The position numbers and the translations under genes are program-made. The notes beneath the pieces were generated by a model. It was not told where the DNA came from and searched no databases. It saw nothing but the letters and a program-made list of their open reading frames with translations. DNA of 48,612 nt from CAIKZJ01 sp964626015 (GTDB lineage: Bacteria > Bacteroidota > Ignavibacteria > Tepidaquicellales > Tepidaquicellaceae). The stretch is taken from assembly GCA_964626015.1 (NCBI GenBank), contig CAZVCC010000023.1, forward strand, positions 1 through 48,612. The letters are read 5' to 3'. The stretch's first letter is position 1, and every line of letters begins with the position of its first letter. Shown piece by piece: positions 32,949 through 40,643 of the stretch.

Positions 32949-33736
32949 GTTGACCCCTCTCTTGTTGATGCGTTTCCGGATGGTGTATAGTATGAACTGT
33001 CTAAATGAATGCGTTCATAGGTAGATGAAATTTCATTTAATAACTGAAGCAACTCATTTGGGTTGTCCAAAGGTATCGGTCTATCCTGTAGACTACCTGC
33101 ACAAGCCGAACCGAAGTTTGTTTTCTCACAGTTTGGGTGCTGGCCATCTTCAGTTGAAAGATTAATCGTACCGTATGTAATTTTTGTGTGGAGGATGTTT
33201 ACAAATATAGCCTTAAGATAGCAAATGGGATCTTCGTAGACTTTTACCATGTCTGAGTTTTCTGATATACCCTCTACAACTTCGTGTGCAGGAGAATAGA
33301 ACTTACAAAGGTTAACCGAGTTGTTCTTCATTAACAAATACCATCCGCCATCATTTACGGTTTTTACAATCTCTAATAATTTATCACCTATTACCTCACT
33401 ACGATATAACTGTTGAAGCTTCAGTAATTCATTCTGATAGAGGTCGTTAATTTTTTCTATGGCTTGTTTCAGTTCTTCCTTAAATACAGATTTAAGTTGC
33501 TTAAGCGAATTTATAAAATCAAGTTCTGATTCCAGAAAGACTTCCTTCACTAATACCTTCTCCTGCCTGGATGATTGTAATCTGTCGTTCAAGTCTTTGA
33601 ATTTAACTTCCTTCGCTATTACATTCTTAAGCGCATCACCTGCAAGAGTAAGTTTTGAGTCATCTTTCTTATTTTCATTTAACCTTTTCAGAAACGATTG
33701 ATTCAAAGGAGGATTTAATGCTTTTGTTTCGTTCAT
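32930..33736 (-). CDS. E2-like conjugating protein with N-terminal coiled coil
   Basis: The 268-residue protein has a helical, coiled-coil-like N-terminal half (about 45-115) and a C-terminal domain from about 125. Near its end H200-P201-N-C is followed by C212 in GSACAGS. An H-P pair then a cysteine in a G-x-x-C-x-G setting, followed by a proline-rich turn and a helix, is the signature of prokaryotic E2-like proteins such as PRTRC-B. C212 would carry the Ubl thioester. It overlaps the E1-like gene. The assignment rests on this short motif plus operon context. Confidence 0.72.
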   Translation of the reverse strand: MNETKALNPPLNQSFLKRLNENKKDDSKLTLAGDALKNVIAKEVKFKDLNDRLQSSRQEKVLVKEVFLESELDFINSLKQLKSVFKEELKQAIEKINDLYQNELLKLQQLYRSEVIGDKLLEIVKTVNDGGWYLLMKNNSVNLCKFYSPAHEVVEGISENSDMVKVYEDPICYLKAIFVNILHTKITYGTINLSTEDGQHPNCEKTNFGSACAGSLQDRPIPLDNPNELLQLLNEISSTYERIHLDSSYYTPSGNASTREGSTWKTAM

Positions 33737-33767
33737 AAATTAATTGATAAATTTTTTAAATGTAAAA

Positions 33768-33797
33768 GAGGATGTCACTGCTCAATGTAACATCCTC
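33768..33797 (-). promoter_or_regulatory. Intergenic hairpin between Ubl and E2-like genes
   Basis: GAGGATGT (33768-33775) and ACATCCTC (33790-33797) form a perfect 8-bp stem. On the minus strand it is followed by TTTTACA, so it resembles a weak terminator or attenuator. It lies between the Ubl stop and the E2-like start and could keep enzyme levels below substrate levels. Confidence 0.6.
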
Positions 33798-33841
33798 AAT
33801 TGTTTTAGGGAGTTTTGTTCTTTACTATGAATTAGAGCTAA

Positions 33842-34093
33842 TCAAGCCGCGGCATTAAACCTGATAATGTTTATTGAACCCGTATAGTTACCGGATTCTA
33901 TATCCGATGGACTTAAATTTCTGTTTGTCTCATCGTACAAATCAAATTTCGAAATTTGAGAATCTCTCGCTACAGATTTAATTTTTTCAATTAAACCAAG
34001 ACCTGATAGTCCTGTGACATCTGTTTTGTTACCATTACAATTAATGTAAGTCTTTTGTTCGGACGTATTTTGTCCTTCAGTGTTCCACGCCAT
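33842..34093 (-). CDS. Ubiquitin-like beta-grasp protein candidate, 83 aa
   Basis: The small protein has the strand-helix-strand order of a beta-grasp domain: TYINCNGNKTDVT, the helix GLIEKIKSVARDSQI, then FDLYDETNRNLSPSDI and the final strand TGSINIIRFNAAA. PRTRC-C/Prok_Ub proteins have this size and position. It ends in Ala-Ala-Ala rather than Gly-Gly, so either the system accepts a different tail or the JAB enzyme trims it. AAAGGAT lies about 9 nt before the ATG. It precedes the E2-like, E1-like and JAB genes in the same operon. Assignment is by fold pattern and context. Confidence 0.65.
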   Translation of the reverse strand: MAWNTEGQNTSEQKTYINCNGNKTDVTGLSGLGLIEKIKSVARDSQISKFDLYDETNRNLSPSDIESGNYTGSINIIRFNAAA

Positions 34094-34140
34094 GATGGAT
34101 ATCCTTTCTTTTGGGTATTAAGTTTTAAGGGTTAATTAGT

Positions 34141-34440
34141 TTAGAGTAGTACTAAGTCTTCTATGTACATGCAAGGCAGTTGTAATGCCAGGTTAATTGC
34201 TGATTCATTGTTGTTTCCGTTTGGTGAGTCTACATCTTCTTCGTCGAGTTCTACTGTCATATCGCTGTATTCGTACTCGGTGTCGCCGTCATTATCACCA
34301 TCCTCATAATCTTCGCTTTGACGGTTATTATAATCATAAGCTGCATCGATGGCATCGCTCTCATCTTCGGCGTAAACGAAACAAGACAAGGTACCGTAGC
34401 GACTATAAGAATATGGTATCTTTACAAAGTATTTATTCAT
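34141..34440 (-). CDS. Acidic hypothetical protein, 99 aa
   Basis: After a short beta-like N-terminus (YFVKIPYSYSRYGTLSCFVY) and an A-E-D-E-S-D-A-I helix, the protein has a highly acidic middle (DYEDGDNDGDTEYEYSD, then VELDEEDVD). A GGAGG ribosome-binding site precedes the ATG, which overlaps the upstream ribbon-helix-helix gene by 4 nt (ATGA). The acidic character could mimic DNA or provide a binding surface, but this is not established. It is the second gene of the ubiquitin-like operon. No family is recognised. Confidence 0.7.
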   Translation of the reverse strand: MNKYFVKIPYSYSRYGTLSCFVYAEDESDAIDAAYDYNNRQSEDYEDGDNDGDTEYEYSDMTVELDEEDVDSPNGNNNESAINLALQLPCMYIEDLVLL

Positions 34441-34649
34441 ATAGCCTCCTTGTTAACAGGCGCGTCTGTTGAGTAGAAGCCCATTGGAATCGTTTTTTCT
34501 GCCGGTGGTTCCGGGTCTACTGCCTGCTCAAGTGATGTCAGGTGTTCGTACAAAATTGAATTTACCAGTTTTGTCATCGGAATTCCTCTGGATTTAGCTG
34601 CATGATAAAGCGGGGAAATCAGTTCGGGCTGGATCTTAGGACTGTACAT
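34437..34649 (-). CDS. Ribbon-helix-helix-like protein, 70 aa
   Basis: The N-terminal half (IQPELISPLYHAAKSRGIPM, then TKLVNSILYEHL) has the spacing of a ribbon-helix-helix DNA-binding fold. The C-terminal tail is proline-rich and acidic. An AAAGGAG ribosome-binding site lies 9 nt upstream of the ATG. As first gene of the ubiquitin-like operon it is a good candidate autoregulator, possibly acting at the TGGTATAAT promoter 39 bp upstream. It could also be a segregation-type protein, since PRTRC cassettes are plasmid systems. The fold call is moderate. Confidence 0.65.
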   Translation of the reverse strand: MYSPKIQPELISPLYHAAKSRGIPMTKLVNSILYEHLTSLEQAVDPEPPAEKTIPMGFYSTDAPVNKEAI

Positions 34650-34687
34650 TTTTAAACTCCTTTCTTTAAGTTTAGTCTTACAGAGAT

Positions 34688-34696
34688 ATTATACCA
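34688..34696 (-). promoter_or_regulatory. Extended -10 box of the Ubl operon
   Basis: On the minus strand TGGTATAAT lies 39 bp before the ribbon-helix-helix start. It matches an extended -10 element (TGnTATAAT), and no good -35 is present. The same GGTATAAT core occurs at 12527 and, in reverse, at 12159 and 12212. Confidence 0.5.
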
Positions 34697-34875
34697 GAAA
34701 AAGTTTGCGGGGAAGGGGATATTTTTCCGAAAATGAGGGAGATTGTAGTATATTATGATTAATGAGTTGGAGTACTTGAGTGAGGATATTGAGAACAGGC
34801 AATTAAAGGAGTCAAGAAAAGAGTAAATATATCGTAGTTCTGTAATGAAAACCAACAAAATAATTTTATCATATT

Positions 34876-35121
34876 ATGGCGCAGAATAAATTCTATTTTA
34901 TGGTTATAACGTTAGTGATTATATTTATAATCATTATTAACTTATTATATTTAAGCGAATTAGTTTATTGCGAATACAAAAGAACCGACATCTACTTTGG
35001 TTCCGGCATTCGATTGTTATTACTGTTATTTACGAATTCTGTACAAAGAAACAAAATCATAACGATGATGCATCAACAATATGTTGTTCATAGGCTAAAA
35101 GGAGAATATCATTTGAGATAG
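34876..35121 (+). CDS. Small membrane protein candidate, 81 aa
   Basis: The frame from ATG 34876 encodes a strongly hydrophobic segment (FYFMVITLVIIFIIIINLLYL) near the N-terminus, a second short hydrophobic run (IRLLLLLFTNSV) and a basic C-terminus. It would be a small inner-membrane protein. There is no clear ribosome-binding site, and the region is AT-rich, where hydrophobic frames can arise by chance, so the gene is uncertain. It is divergent from the ubiquitin-like operon. No family is recognised. Confidence 0.35.
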   Translation: MAQNKFYFMVITLVIIFIIIINLLYLSELVYCEYKRTDIYFGSGIRLLLLLFTNSVQRNKIITMMHQQYVVHRLKGEYHLR

Positions 35122-35512
35122 TAATGCTAGACCTGCTGTATATACGAAAACAAGAACTGAAGTTCAAAATATTGCAACACAAAGAGAAAGAATATTGCAT
35201 TGAATAATTTAACAAAAATAAATAAAGTTAAGAAATATGGCTTTGTTAAAGTACCCCGGCCCCGCAGAGAGCGCTCAACAAGCTGCAATAATTTTATTAC
35301 AACACAAAATAAATGTTCGAATATAAAGATAAGTTAATATTTAATGAAATAAGAATACCTACTTCAGTGAAACTAAATTGAGGTCTATAATTACGATATT
35401 AAAAAATTTAAGTATAATAATAAACATTTAAACAAAAGTAATAAGTAATTATATTGCAAACGACTATTGTAAATATATTTCTCATAAAGAAATTCTTAAT
35501 TGAGATTAATTT
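35122..35512. other. Noncoding stretch before the large TPR gene
   Basis: No gene, strong hairpin or terminator is seen in these 391 bases. A short GC-rich island (CCCCGGCCCCGCAGAGAGCG, about 35253-35272) stands out from the AT-rich surroundings. A promoter for the TPR gene is expected here but not recognised. Confidence 0.4.
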
Positions 35513-37342
35513 ATGCAAGATTACACACAGGCAATAAAGGATTGCACAGAAGCAATTGAAATAGACCCAAACAATGCAGAAGTCTATGTTGAACGCGGAA
35601 TTGCATACTATTATTTAAATAAATATGACGAAGCAATATCAGATTTCACAAAAGCAATTGAAATAGACCCGAACTATGAAGGGGGTTATGTTAAACGCGG
35701 AAATGCTTACAAGGAAATGCAAAATTATACAAAGGCAATAAAGGATTTCACAAAAGCAATTGAAATAAATCCGAATTATATATCCGCATATATCAACCGC
35801 GGTATTGCTTATTTTAATTTTCAAAACTACACACAGGCAATAGAAGATTACACAAAGGCAGTTGAAATTAACCCGAACTTAGCAGAAGTCTATTATGGTC
35901 GAGGACTTACTTATGATGAAATGCAAAACCATACACAGGCAATAAAGGATTATACACAGGCAATTAAAATAGACCCGAACTATGCAGGCGCTCATAACAA
36001 CCGCGGTATTGCTTATTTTAATTTTCAAAACTACACACAGGCAATAGAAGATTACACAAAGGCAGTTGAAATTAACCCGAAATACGCAGAAGCCTATTAC
36101 AACCGAGGACTTGTTTATCAAAAAATGAAAAACTACTTACAAGCAATATCGGATTACACACAGGCAATTAAAATAGACCCGGTCCTAGAAGAAGCTTATG
36201 TTGGTCGCGGTTATGCTTATAAGAAAATGCAAAACTATACACAGGCAATAATGGATTACACAAAAGCAATTGAAATAATCCCCAACTTTGCCCAAACCTA
36301 TTACAATCGCGGGAATGCTTATGCAGAAACGCAAAACTATACTCAGGCAATAAAGGATTTCACAATAGCAATTGAAATTGATCCAAACTTAGCCCAAGCC
36401 TATTACAACCGAGGAAATGCTTATCGAGATTTGCAAAACTATACACAGGCAATAAAGGATTACACAAGAGCAATTGAAATAAACCCGAACTTAACAGAAG
36501 CCTATGTTGGTCGCGGAAATGCTTATCAAGAAATGAAAAACCACATACAAGCAATATCAGATTTCACAAAAGCAATTGAAATAAACTCTGACATGAAAGA
36601 AGCCTATTGCAACCGCGGAAATGCTTACAAGGAAATGCAAAATTATACAAAGGCAATAAAGGATTTCACAAAAGCAATTGAAATAGACCCAAACTTAGCC
36701 CAAGCCTATTGCAATCGCGGGGGTGCATATTACTACATGCAAAACTATACACAGTCATTAGAAGATTTATCAAAAGCAATTGAAATAAACCCGAATGATG
36801 CATTATACTATTACAACCGCGGAAATGCTTACAAGGAAATGCAAAATTATACAAAGGCAATAAAGGATTTCACAAAAGCAATTGAAATAGACCCGAAGTA
36901 TGCACATACCTATTTCGACCGTGGTTATGCTTATGCTGAAATGCAAAACCATACACAGGCAATAAAGGATTATACACAGGCAATTAAAATAGACCCGAAC
37001 TATGCAGGCGCTCATAACAACCGCGGTATTGCTTATTTTAATTTTCAAAACTACACACAGGCAATAGAAGATTACACAAAGGCAGTTGAAATTAACCCGA
37101 AATACGCAGAAGCCTATTACAACCGAGGACTTGTTTATGGTAATATTCAAAACTACAAAGAGACAATAAAAGATTTAACTAAGTCAATTGAAATTAATCC
37201 GAACTTTGCCCAAGCCTATTACAGCCGCGGACTTGCATATTATAATATGAAAGACGACACACAGGCATGCAGTGACTGGAAAAAAGCATATTCACTGGGA
37301 GATAAAGATGCAAAAGAATTATTAGACATATACTGCAAGTAA
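35513..37342 (+). CDS. Large TPR protein, about 17 repeats
   Basis: Almost the entire 609-residue product consists of 34-residue TPR units of the type QNYTQAIKDYTKAIEINPNY followed by A-x-A-Y-Y-N-R-G-x-A-Y-x-x-M. The first unit lacks its first turn, so the protein starts inside a repeat with no signal peptide. A final divergent unit ends in LGDKDAKELLDIYCK, as in the TPR protein at 12574. Such solenoids bind peptides or scaffold complexes. DNA repeats of 102 bp make the locus prone to recombination; a 202-bp stretch is duplicated exactly ten units apart. No partner is evident nearby. Confidence 0.9.
   Translation: MQDYTQAIKDCTEAIEIDPNNAEVYVERGIAYYYLNKYDEAISDFTKAIEIDPNYEGGYVKRGNAYKEMQNYTKAIKDFTKAIEINPNYISAYINRGIAYFNFQNYTQAIEDYTKAVEINPNLAEVYYGRGLTYDEMQNHTQAIKDYTQAIKIDPNYAGAHNNRGIAYFNFQNYTQAIEDYTKAVEINPKYAEAYYNRGLVYQKMKNYLQAISDYTQAIKIDPVLEEAYVGRGYAYKKMQNYTQAIMDYTKAIEIIPNFAQTYYNRGNAYAETQNYTQAIKDFTIAIEIDPNLAQAYYNRGNAYRDLQNYTQAIKDYTRAIEINPNLTEAYVGRGNAYQEMKNHIQAISDFTKAIEINSDMKEAYCNRGNAYKEMQNYTKAIKDFTKAIEIDPNLAQAYCNRGGAYYYMQNYTQSLEDLSKAIEINPNDALYYYNRGNAYKEMQNYTKAIKDFTKAIEIDPKYAHTYFDRGYAYAEMQNHTQAIKDYTQAIKIDPNYAGAHNNRGIAYFNFQNYTQAIEDYTKAVEINPKYAEAYYNRGLVYGNIQNYKETIKDLTKSIEINPNFAQAYYSRGLAYYNMKDDTQACSDWKKAYSLGDKDAKELLDIYCK
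35917..37138 (+). repeat. Exact 202-bp internal duplication in the TPR gene
   Basis: Positions 35917-36118 and 36937-37138 are identical, exactly 1,020 bp (ten 102-bp TPR units) apart, while intervening units differ at many positions. This indicates recent gene conversion or unequal exchange. Confidence 0.9.
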
Positions 37343-37791
37343 ACATCATTATAAGATGATACTTCGTTTCATACATAATATTCAAATGGTGTGAGAAAAT
37401 ATTCAAAGCCGTATGTTTTGTTTTATGCTAAAAAGAAAACTCAGCATTTAAAATAATATAACTTCAGAAATCGAACAACATCTTGATGATATGTCTTCTA
37501 AGTTAATTAGAGAAACGAAAACGAGATTAAAATTACAAAAAGTGAGAATCTAATAATTTCATATTGAACATATTTAAGTTTTTGGGAAGCCAGTAACAAT
37601 AAGATAACAGATACTATTTTTAAAACTATTTCTAAGATTTTGTTCTTATTCATAATTGGAAATAATATTTATAGTTCATCAATAAAAAATATTTCTAAAT
37701 ATTTATTAAATAAATATAAAATAAAAGATTCACAAAATTATCATTAATTCCCCTCCCCAGTTATCATCTGGGAAGGAGAATAATTGAATTA
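37343..37791. other. Noncoding stretch between convergent genes
   Basis: No convincing gene is present in these 449 bases. A CTCCCCAG/CTGGGAAGGAG hairpin at about 37751-37775 lies between the convergent TPR and vWA genes and may terminate either transcript, though the T-run is poor. Confidence 0.45.
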
Positions 37792-39696
37792 TCATAAAGC
37801 TGTTTTTAAAACGGAACTGAGTTTTTTGCAACAGAGGCGTATTACGTCTGCGTCTTTCAGGACATCGTTCTTTGTATCTATTGGAGCGTTAAACAGATAC
37901 CTGTATATTTCAGAGAGGAGTGGGTATTCTCCATGTTTCTTTGATTGTCCCGGTATAACGGGCTTTGCGATTTCACGTAACGACGATTGACTGGTCCATG
38001 AAAAATGAAATAATTTTAACGGCATTGCGGGAATAATACCGGTTGGCTTCAAATAGTTGTATTCATTTTTAATTATATCAACTATGAAATCGGAATCGTA
38101 TGCTATTAAATTTATATCATCTAAAAATGGAAAAACATCTCTTTCCAGTCGATCAATTGCTCTTCCAATCTCCACCCCTTCTGAGAGTGCTTTTTCTGTT
38201 GTAATGCCGTGAAATTTTGTTCCATCTTTTGGAATTATAAAACCTGCCGGTTGTATTATAAGACTGTCACTTTTTATTTTACTGAAATTCTTGTCAGTTA
38301 GAATCCATCCTATCTGAACAAGTCGGGGAAGTTGAGGCATTCCTTTCCAGTACACACTCGATGTGTTTACATCAATTATTAAATAATGATCGTATTCAAA
38401 CGGGTTGCGCATTTTATTTATTCGGGTATTGTGTCTGTCGTATGCAAACTTTTTACCTTTAACAATATTTTCAGAAGAGTGAATAAATTCTTTGCTCCTT
38501 TTTTTATCGAAATAATTTTCTCTTTCAAGTTTTATTTTGCGGGAGCTGTTATCCAAGTTATTTAGTTCATAGTTAACTTCAATGTCTTTGAGCTCAAGAC
38601 AATTAATTCGATCGTAAGCAACTCGAAGTGTATCTGCAGATTCATCATACCTACCTGCAAGCGCTTGCAACCGGGCTTCTTTTTTAGAGTTTGCAATTAG
38701 CACAAAGGCAATATCTTTCAGGACAGATTCATCAGGCTGCTGGAGATTGAATTCCTTTTCGCTGACGATCAGTACTTCAAGGGGAACAGAAACCATTTTA
38801 GGGATTTTATCAGATCCGGAAAGTTCCTCATAAGTAACATTAAGATTTGCAACGGTGACAGTTCCAAATCCATTCTGCGGAGGTATGCCGAGTTCAAAAA
38901 TCGCATTAACATTTCGGGATGCGAATACATCACCGATTTCAAATGTGTTTAAGCCATGCTGTTTGAATGTTGTAAGCTGACCAAGCTGAAGTCCCTGAAT
39001 GGCGGGCGTTATGGTTACTTTTGTGTTTACGGCGTATAAGTCTGTAAGGTATGAGAGTTCTTCGGTGAATACGCTTTCTATGTCTGCAGGGTTTTCGATA
39101 TAGTAGCTATTGCCGTTTCCGTTTTCAGAAAGAAGTACCATAAGGTCTTCATCGTAATCAGAGCCGACGCCTATTGTGGATGTTGAAACACCGGATTTAA
39201 GATACCCTGCTGCAATTTCACCGAGCTGGTGTCTTGAAGTAATCCCCACGTTTGCAAGTCCGTCTGAGAGGATTATTATACGTGAAACGTATTCTGCGTT
39301 GTTGTTTTTCAGAGCGTATTGAAATCCCTGTTCGTATCCTCCTGAAAAGAAAGTCATGCCTGCAGAATGAATGTTTCTTATAACAGATACAGCGTTATTC
39401 TGCTGAGACACTTTTGCAGGTGGGATTAAAGGAGTTACTTTATTTTCAAAAAGTACAAGTGAAAAAATGTCATCCGGTGCAAGCCTGTAAAAAAGATTAA
39501 TTGCTGCCTCCTTTACATTTTCAAGTTTTTCTCCTGCCATAGAGCCGGAATGGTCGAGAACGAGCGTAATATTCAGCGGTACGCGCAAGGGTTTAAAATC
39601 ATCATCACCCTTAAGACCTACAACGAGGCGAGCGTTAAACTCGCTTTTTTCAGAAAAAGCAATTTTCGGGTAATCAAAGTTTGTTTTAATCAGCAT
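37792..39696 (-). CDS. vWA domain fused to degenerate DnaQ-like exonuclease domain
   Basis: Residues of about 35-215 form a von Willebrand A domain with an intact MIDAS opening D48-H-S-G-S52 (LVLDHSGSM), followed by a beta-rich linker. From about 436 the protein has the fold pattern of DEDD 3'-5' exonucleases: LIIDVNTSS, LPRLVQIGWILTD, KFHGITTEKALSEG and LKDADVIRLCCKK. Catalytic residues are altered: D442-x-N444 instead of D-x-E, YDSDFI where H-N-x-x-F-D is expected, and N610 where the last histidine should be, with D615 kept. The C-terminal domain is therefore probably a binding module. It overlaps the MerR-like gene by 7 nt. Confidence 0.75.
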   Translation of the reverse strand: MLIKTNFDYPKIAFSEKSEFNARLVVGLKGDDDFKPLRVPLNITLVLDHSGSMAGEKLENVKEAAINLFYRLAPDDIFSLVLFENKVTPLIPPAKVSQQNNAVSVIRNIHSAGMTFFSGGYEQGFQYALKNNNAEYVSRIIILSDGLANVGITSRHQLGEIAAGYLKSGVSTSTIGVGSDYDEDLMVLLSENGNGNSYYIENPADIESVFTEELSYLTDLYAVNTKVTITPAIQGLQLGQLTTFKQHGLNTFEIGDVFASRNVNAIFELGIPPQNGFGTVTVANLNVTYEELSGSDKIPKMVSVPLEVLIVSEKEFNLQQPDESVLKDIAFVLIANSKKEARLQALAGRYDESADTLRVAYDRINCLELKDIEVNYELNNLDNSSRKIKLERENYFDKKRSKEFIHSSENIVKGKKFAYDRHNTRINKMRNPFEYDHYLIIDVNTSSVYWKGMPQLPRLVQIGWILTDKNFSKIKSDSLIIQPAGFIIPKDGTKFHGITTEKALSEGVEIGRAIDRLERDVFPFLDDINLIAYDSDFIVDIIKNEYNYLKPTGIIPAMPLKLFHFSWTSQSSLREIAKPVIPGQSKKHGEYPLLSEIYRYLFNAPIDTKNDVLKDADVIRLCCKKLSSVLKTAL

Positions 39697-40373
39697 AAAT
39701 CCTCCTTTGGGAAAATTTTAGTTAGTTCGTTAATAATTTTGTTTAGGGCTTCTTCGTGTTTTTTGAAATAGCCTGCGCGGATATTGATTTCAAAGTCAGG
39801 ATTTACGCTGAGTTTGAACCATGCGGATGTATCAAGATTATTTTCGGTTGTATCTTCTTTTATTTCTATGTTTTCAGATTTTTTTATATAATTGGTTGTT
39901 TGCTCTGCATCAAAATCAGCAAAGAACACTTTTTTCTGCGAGGAAAGAAGTGAATTGTCTTCTTCAACATTTTCTAACTTTTTGCTTTCGAAAGGAAGAA
40001 CGATTTTATTTGATACGAAAGAAATGTTCGAGGGTTCGTGATAAATTTCACCAATGGTTTTTTCGCGGATGATATTCGAAGTGAACGACTTAATAGAATT
40101 TTCTCTTTGTCTAGCTGTTCTCTTGTTCACAATTTCTTTCATTTCCTCGTAGGACATACGATCGAGTTCTTCTTTTATACTCTGAAGCTTGATATGGGTT
40201 TTACGAAGTTCTTTTATCAGCATGAGCTTGTAGTAATGGACTTCACCATAGTAAGCCTTAATGCCTTTTGTGATGGGCGGGTCTATGAGTCTTTCGGCAA
40301 TATAGAACTGAATTGTTCTTTTATTGAGTCCTGTCATGACACTAAGGTCTTTTATGTTGAGTTTTTTAATCAT
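39690..40373 (-). CDS. MerR-family regulator
   Basis: The 227-residue protein starts with a MerR winged helix (MIKKLNIKDLSVMTGLNKRT, then IQFYIAERLIDPP) and the typical second wing, followed by a helix and a long, divergent C-terminal region ending in a short helical segment (EEALNKIINELTKIFP). No metal-binding cysteines of the classical MerR sensors are visible. It is cotranscribed with and overlaps the vWA gene, so it probably controls that pair or senses a ligand through its own C-terminus. Inverted half-sites lie just upstream. Confidence 0.85.
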   Translation of the reverse strand: MIKKLNIKDLSVMTGLNKRTIQFYIAERLIDPPITKGIKAYYGEVHYYKLMLIKELRKTHIKLQSIKEELDRMSYEEMKEIVNKRTARQRENSIKSFTSNIIREKTIGEIYHEPSNISFVSNKIVLPFESKKLENVEEDNSLLSSQKKVFFADFDAEQTTNYIKKSENIEIKEDTTENNLDTSAWFKLSVNPDFEINIRAGYFKKHEEALNKIINELTKIFPKEDLC

Positions 40374-40399
40374 TTTTCTGTTATTTTAACAAAACTATA

Positions 40400-40447
40400 A
40401 TATAACAGTATAAATGTCAAGATAATTTTACAGTAGTTATGTTATAT
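40400..40447. promoter_or_regulatory. Inverted half-sites and -35 box upstream of MerR gene
   Basis: ATATAACA (40400-40407) faces TGTTATAT (40440-40447). A TTGACA box on the minus strand (40415-40420) lies between them, with TATA-like sequence downstream at non-standard spacing. This is compatible with a MerR-controlled promoter but not conclusive. Confidence 0.4.
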
Positions 40448-40643
40448 AATTATATTGATTATTGGAAGAAATAATGGTAATATGAGGGCAGGGACGGACT
40501 AAAGAAGTTAGTAAGCGAATAAGCGAGATGGTGTGTAAGTGAGAAGGTGAGAAGAGATATGTGATAGGGGAAAAAATTATCATGGAATGATAATATTTGT
40601 ATTATTGAAAACGGTATATTTGAATAAATTAAATTATTGGATT

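Noticed and set aside
34755..34826. 23-codon plus-strand frame
   Set aside because: It is too short, has no ribosome-binding site and no supporting context.
34652..34858. 68-codon minus-strand frame upstream of the ribbon-helix-helix gene
   Set aside because: It covers the promoter region of the Ubl operon, is a low-complexity hydrophobic/aromatic frame in AT-rich DNA and has no RBS.
35639..37150. Several minus-strand open frames across the TPR gene
   Set aside because: They mirror the periodic TPR coding sequence, repeat the same residues and have no start signals.
35513..37342. CRISPR array
   Set aside because: The regular 102-bp repeats are in-frame 34-residue TPR units with conserved protein pattern. 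There are no short palindromic repeats with unique spacers and no cas genes.
37784..37990. 68-codon plus-strand frame opposite the vWA gene end
   Set aside because: It is antisense to the well-supported C-terminus of the vWA protein and has no independent support.
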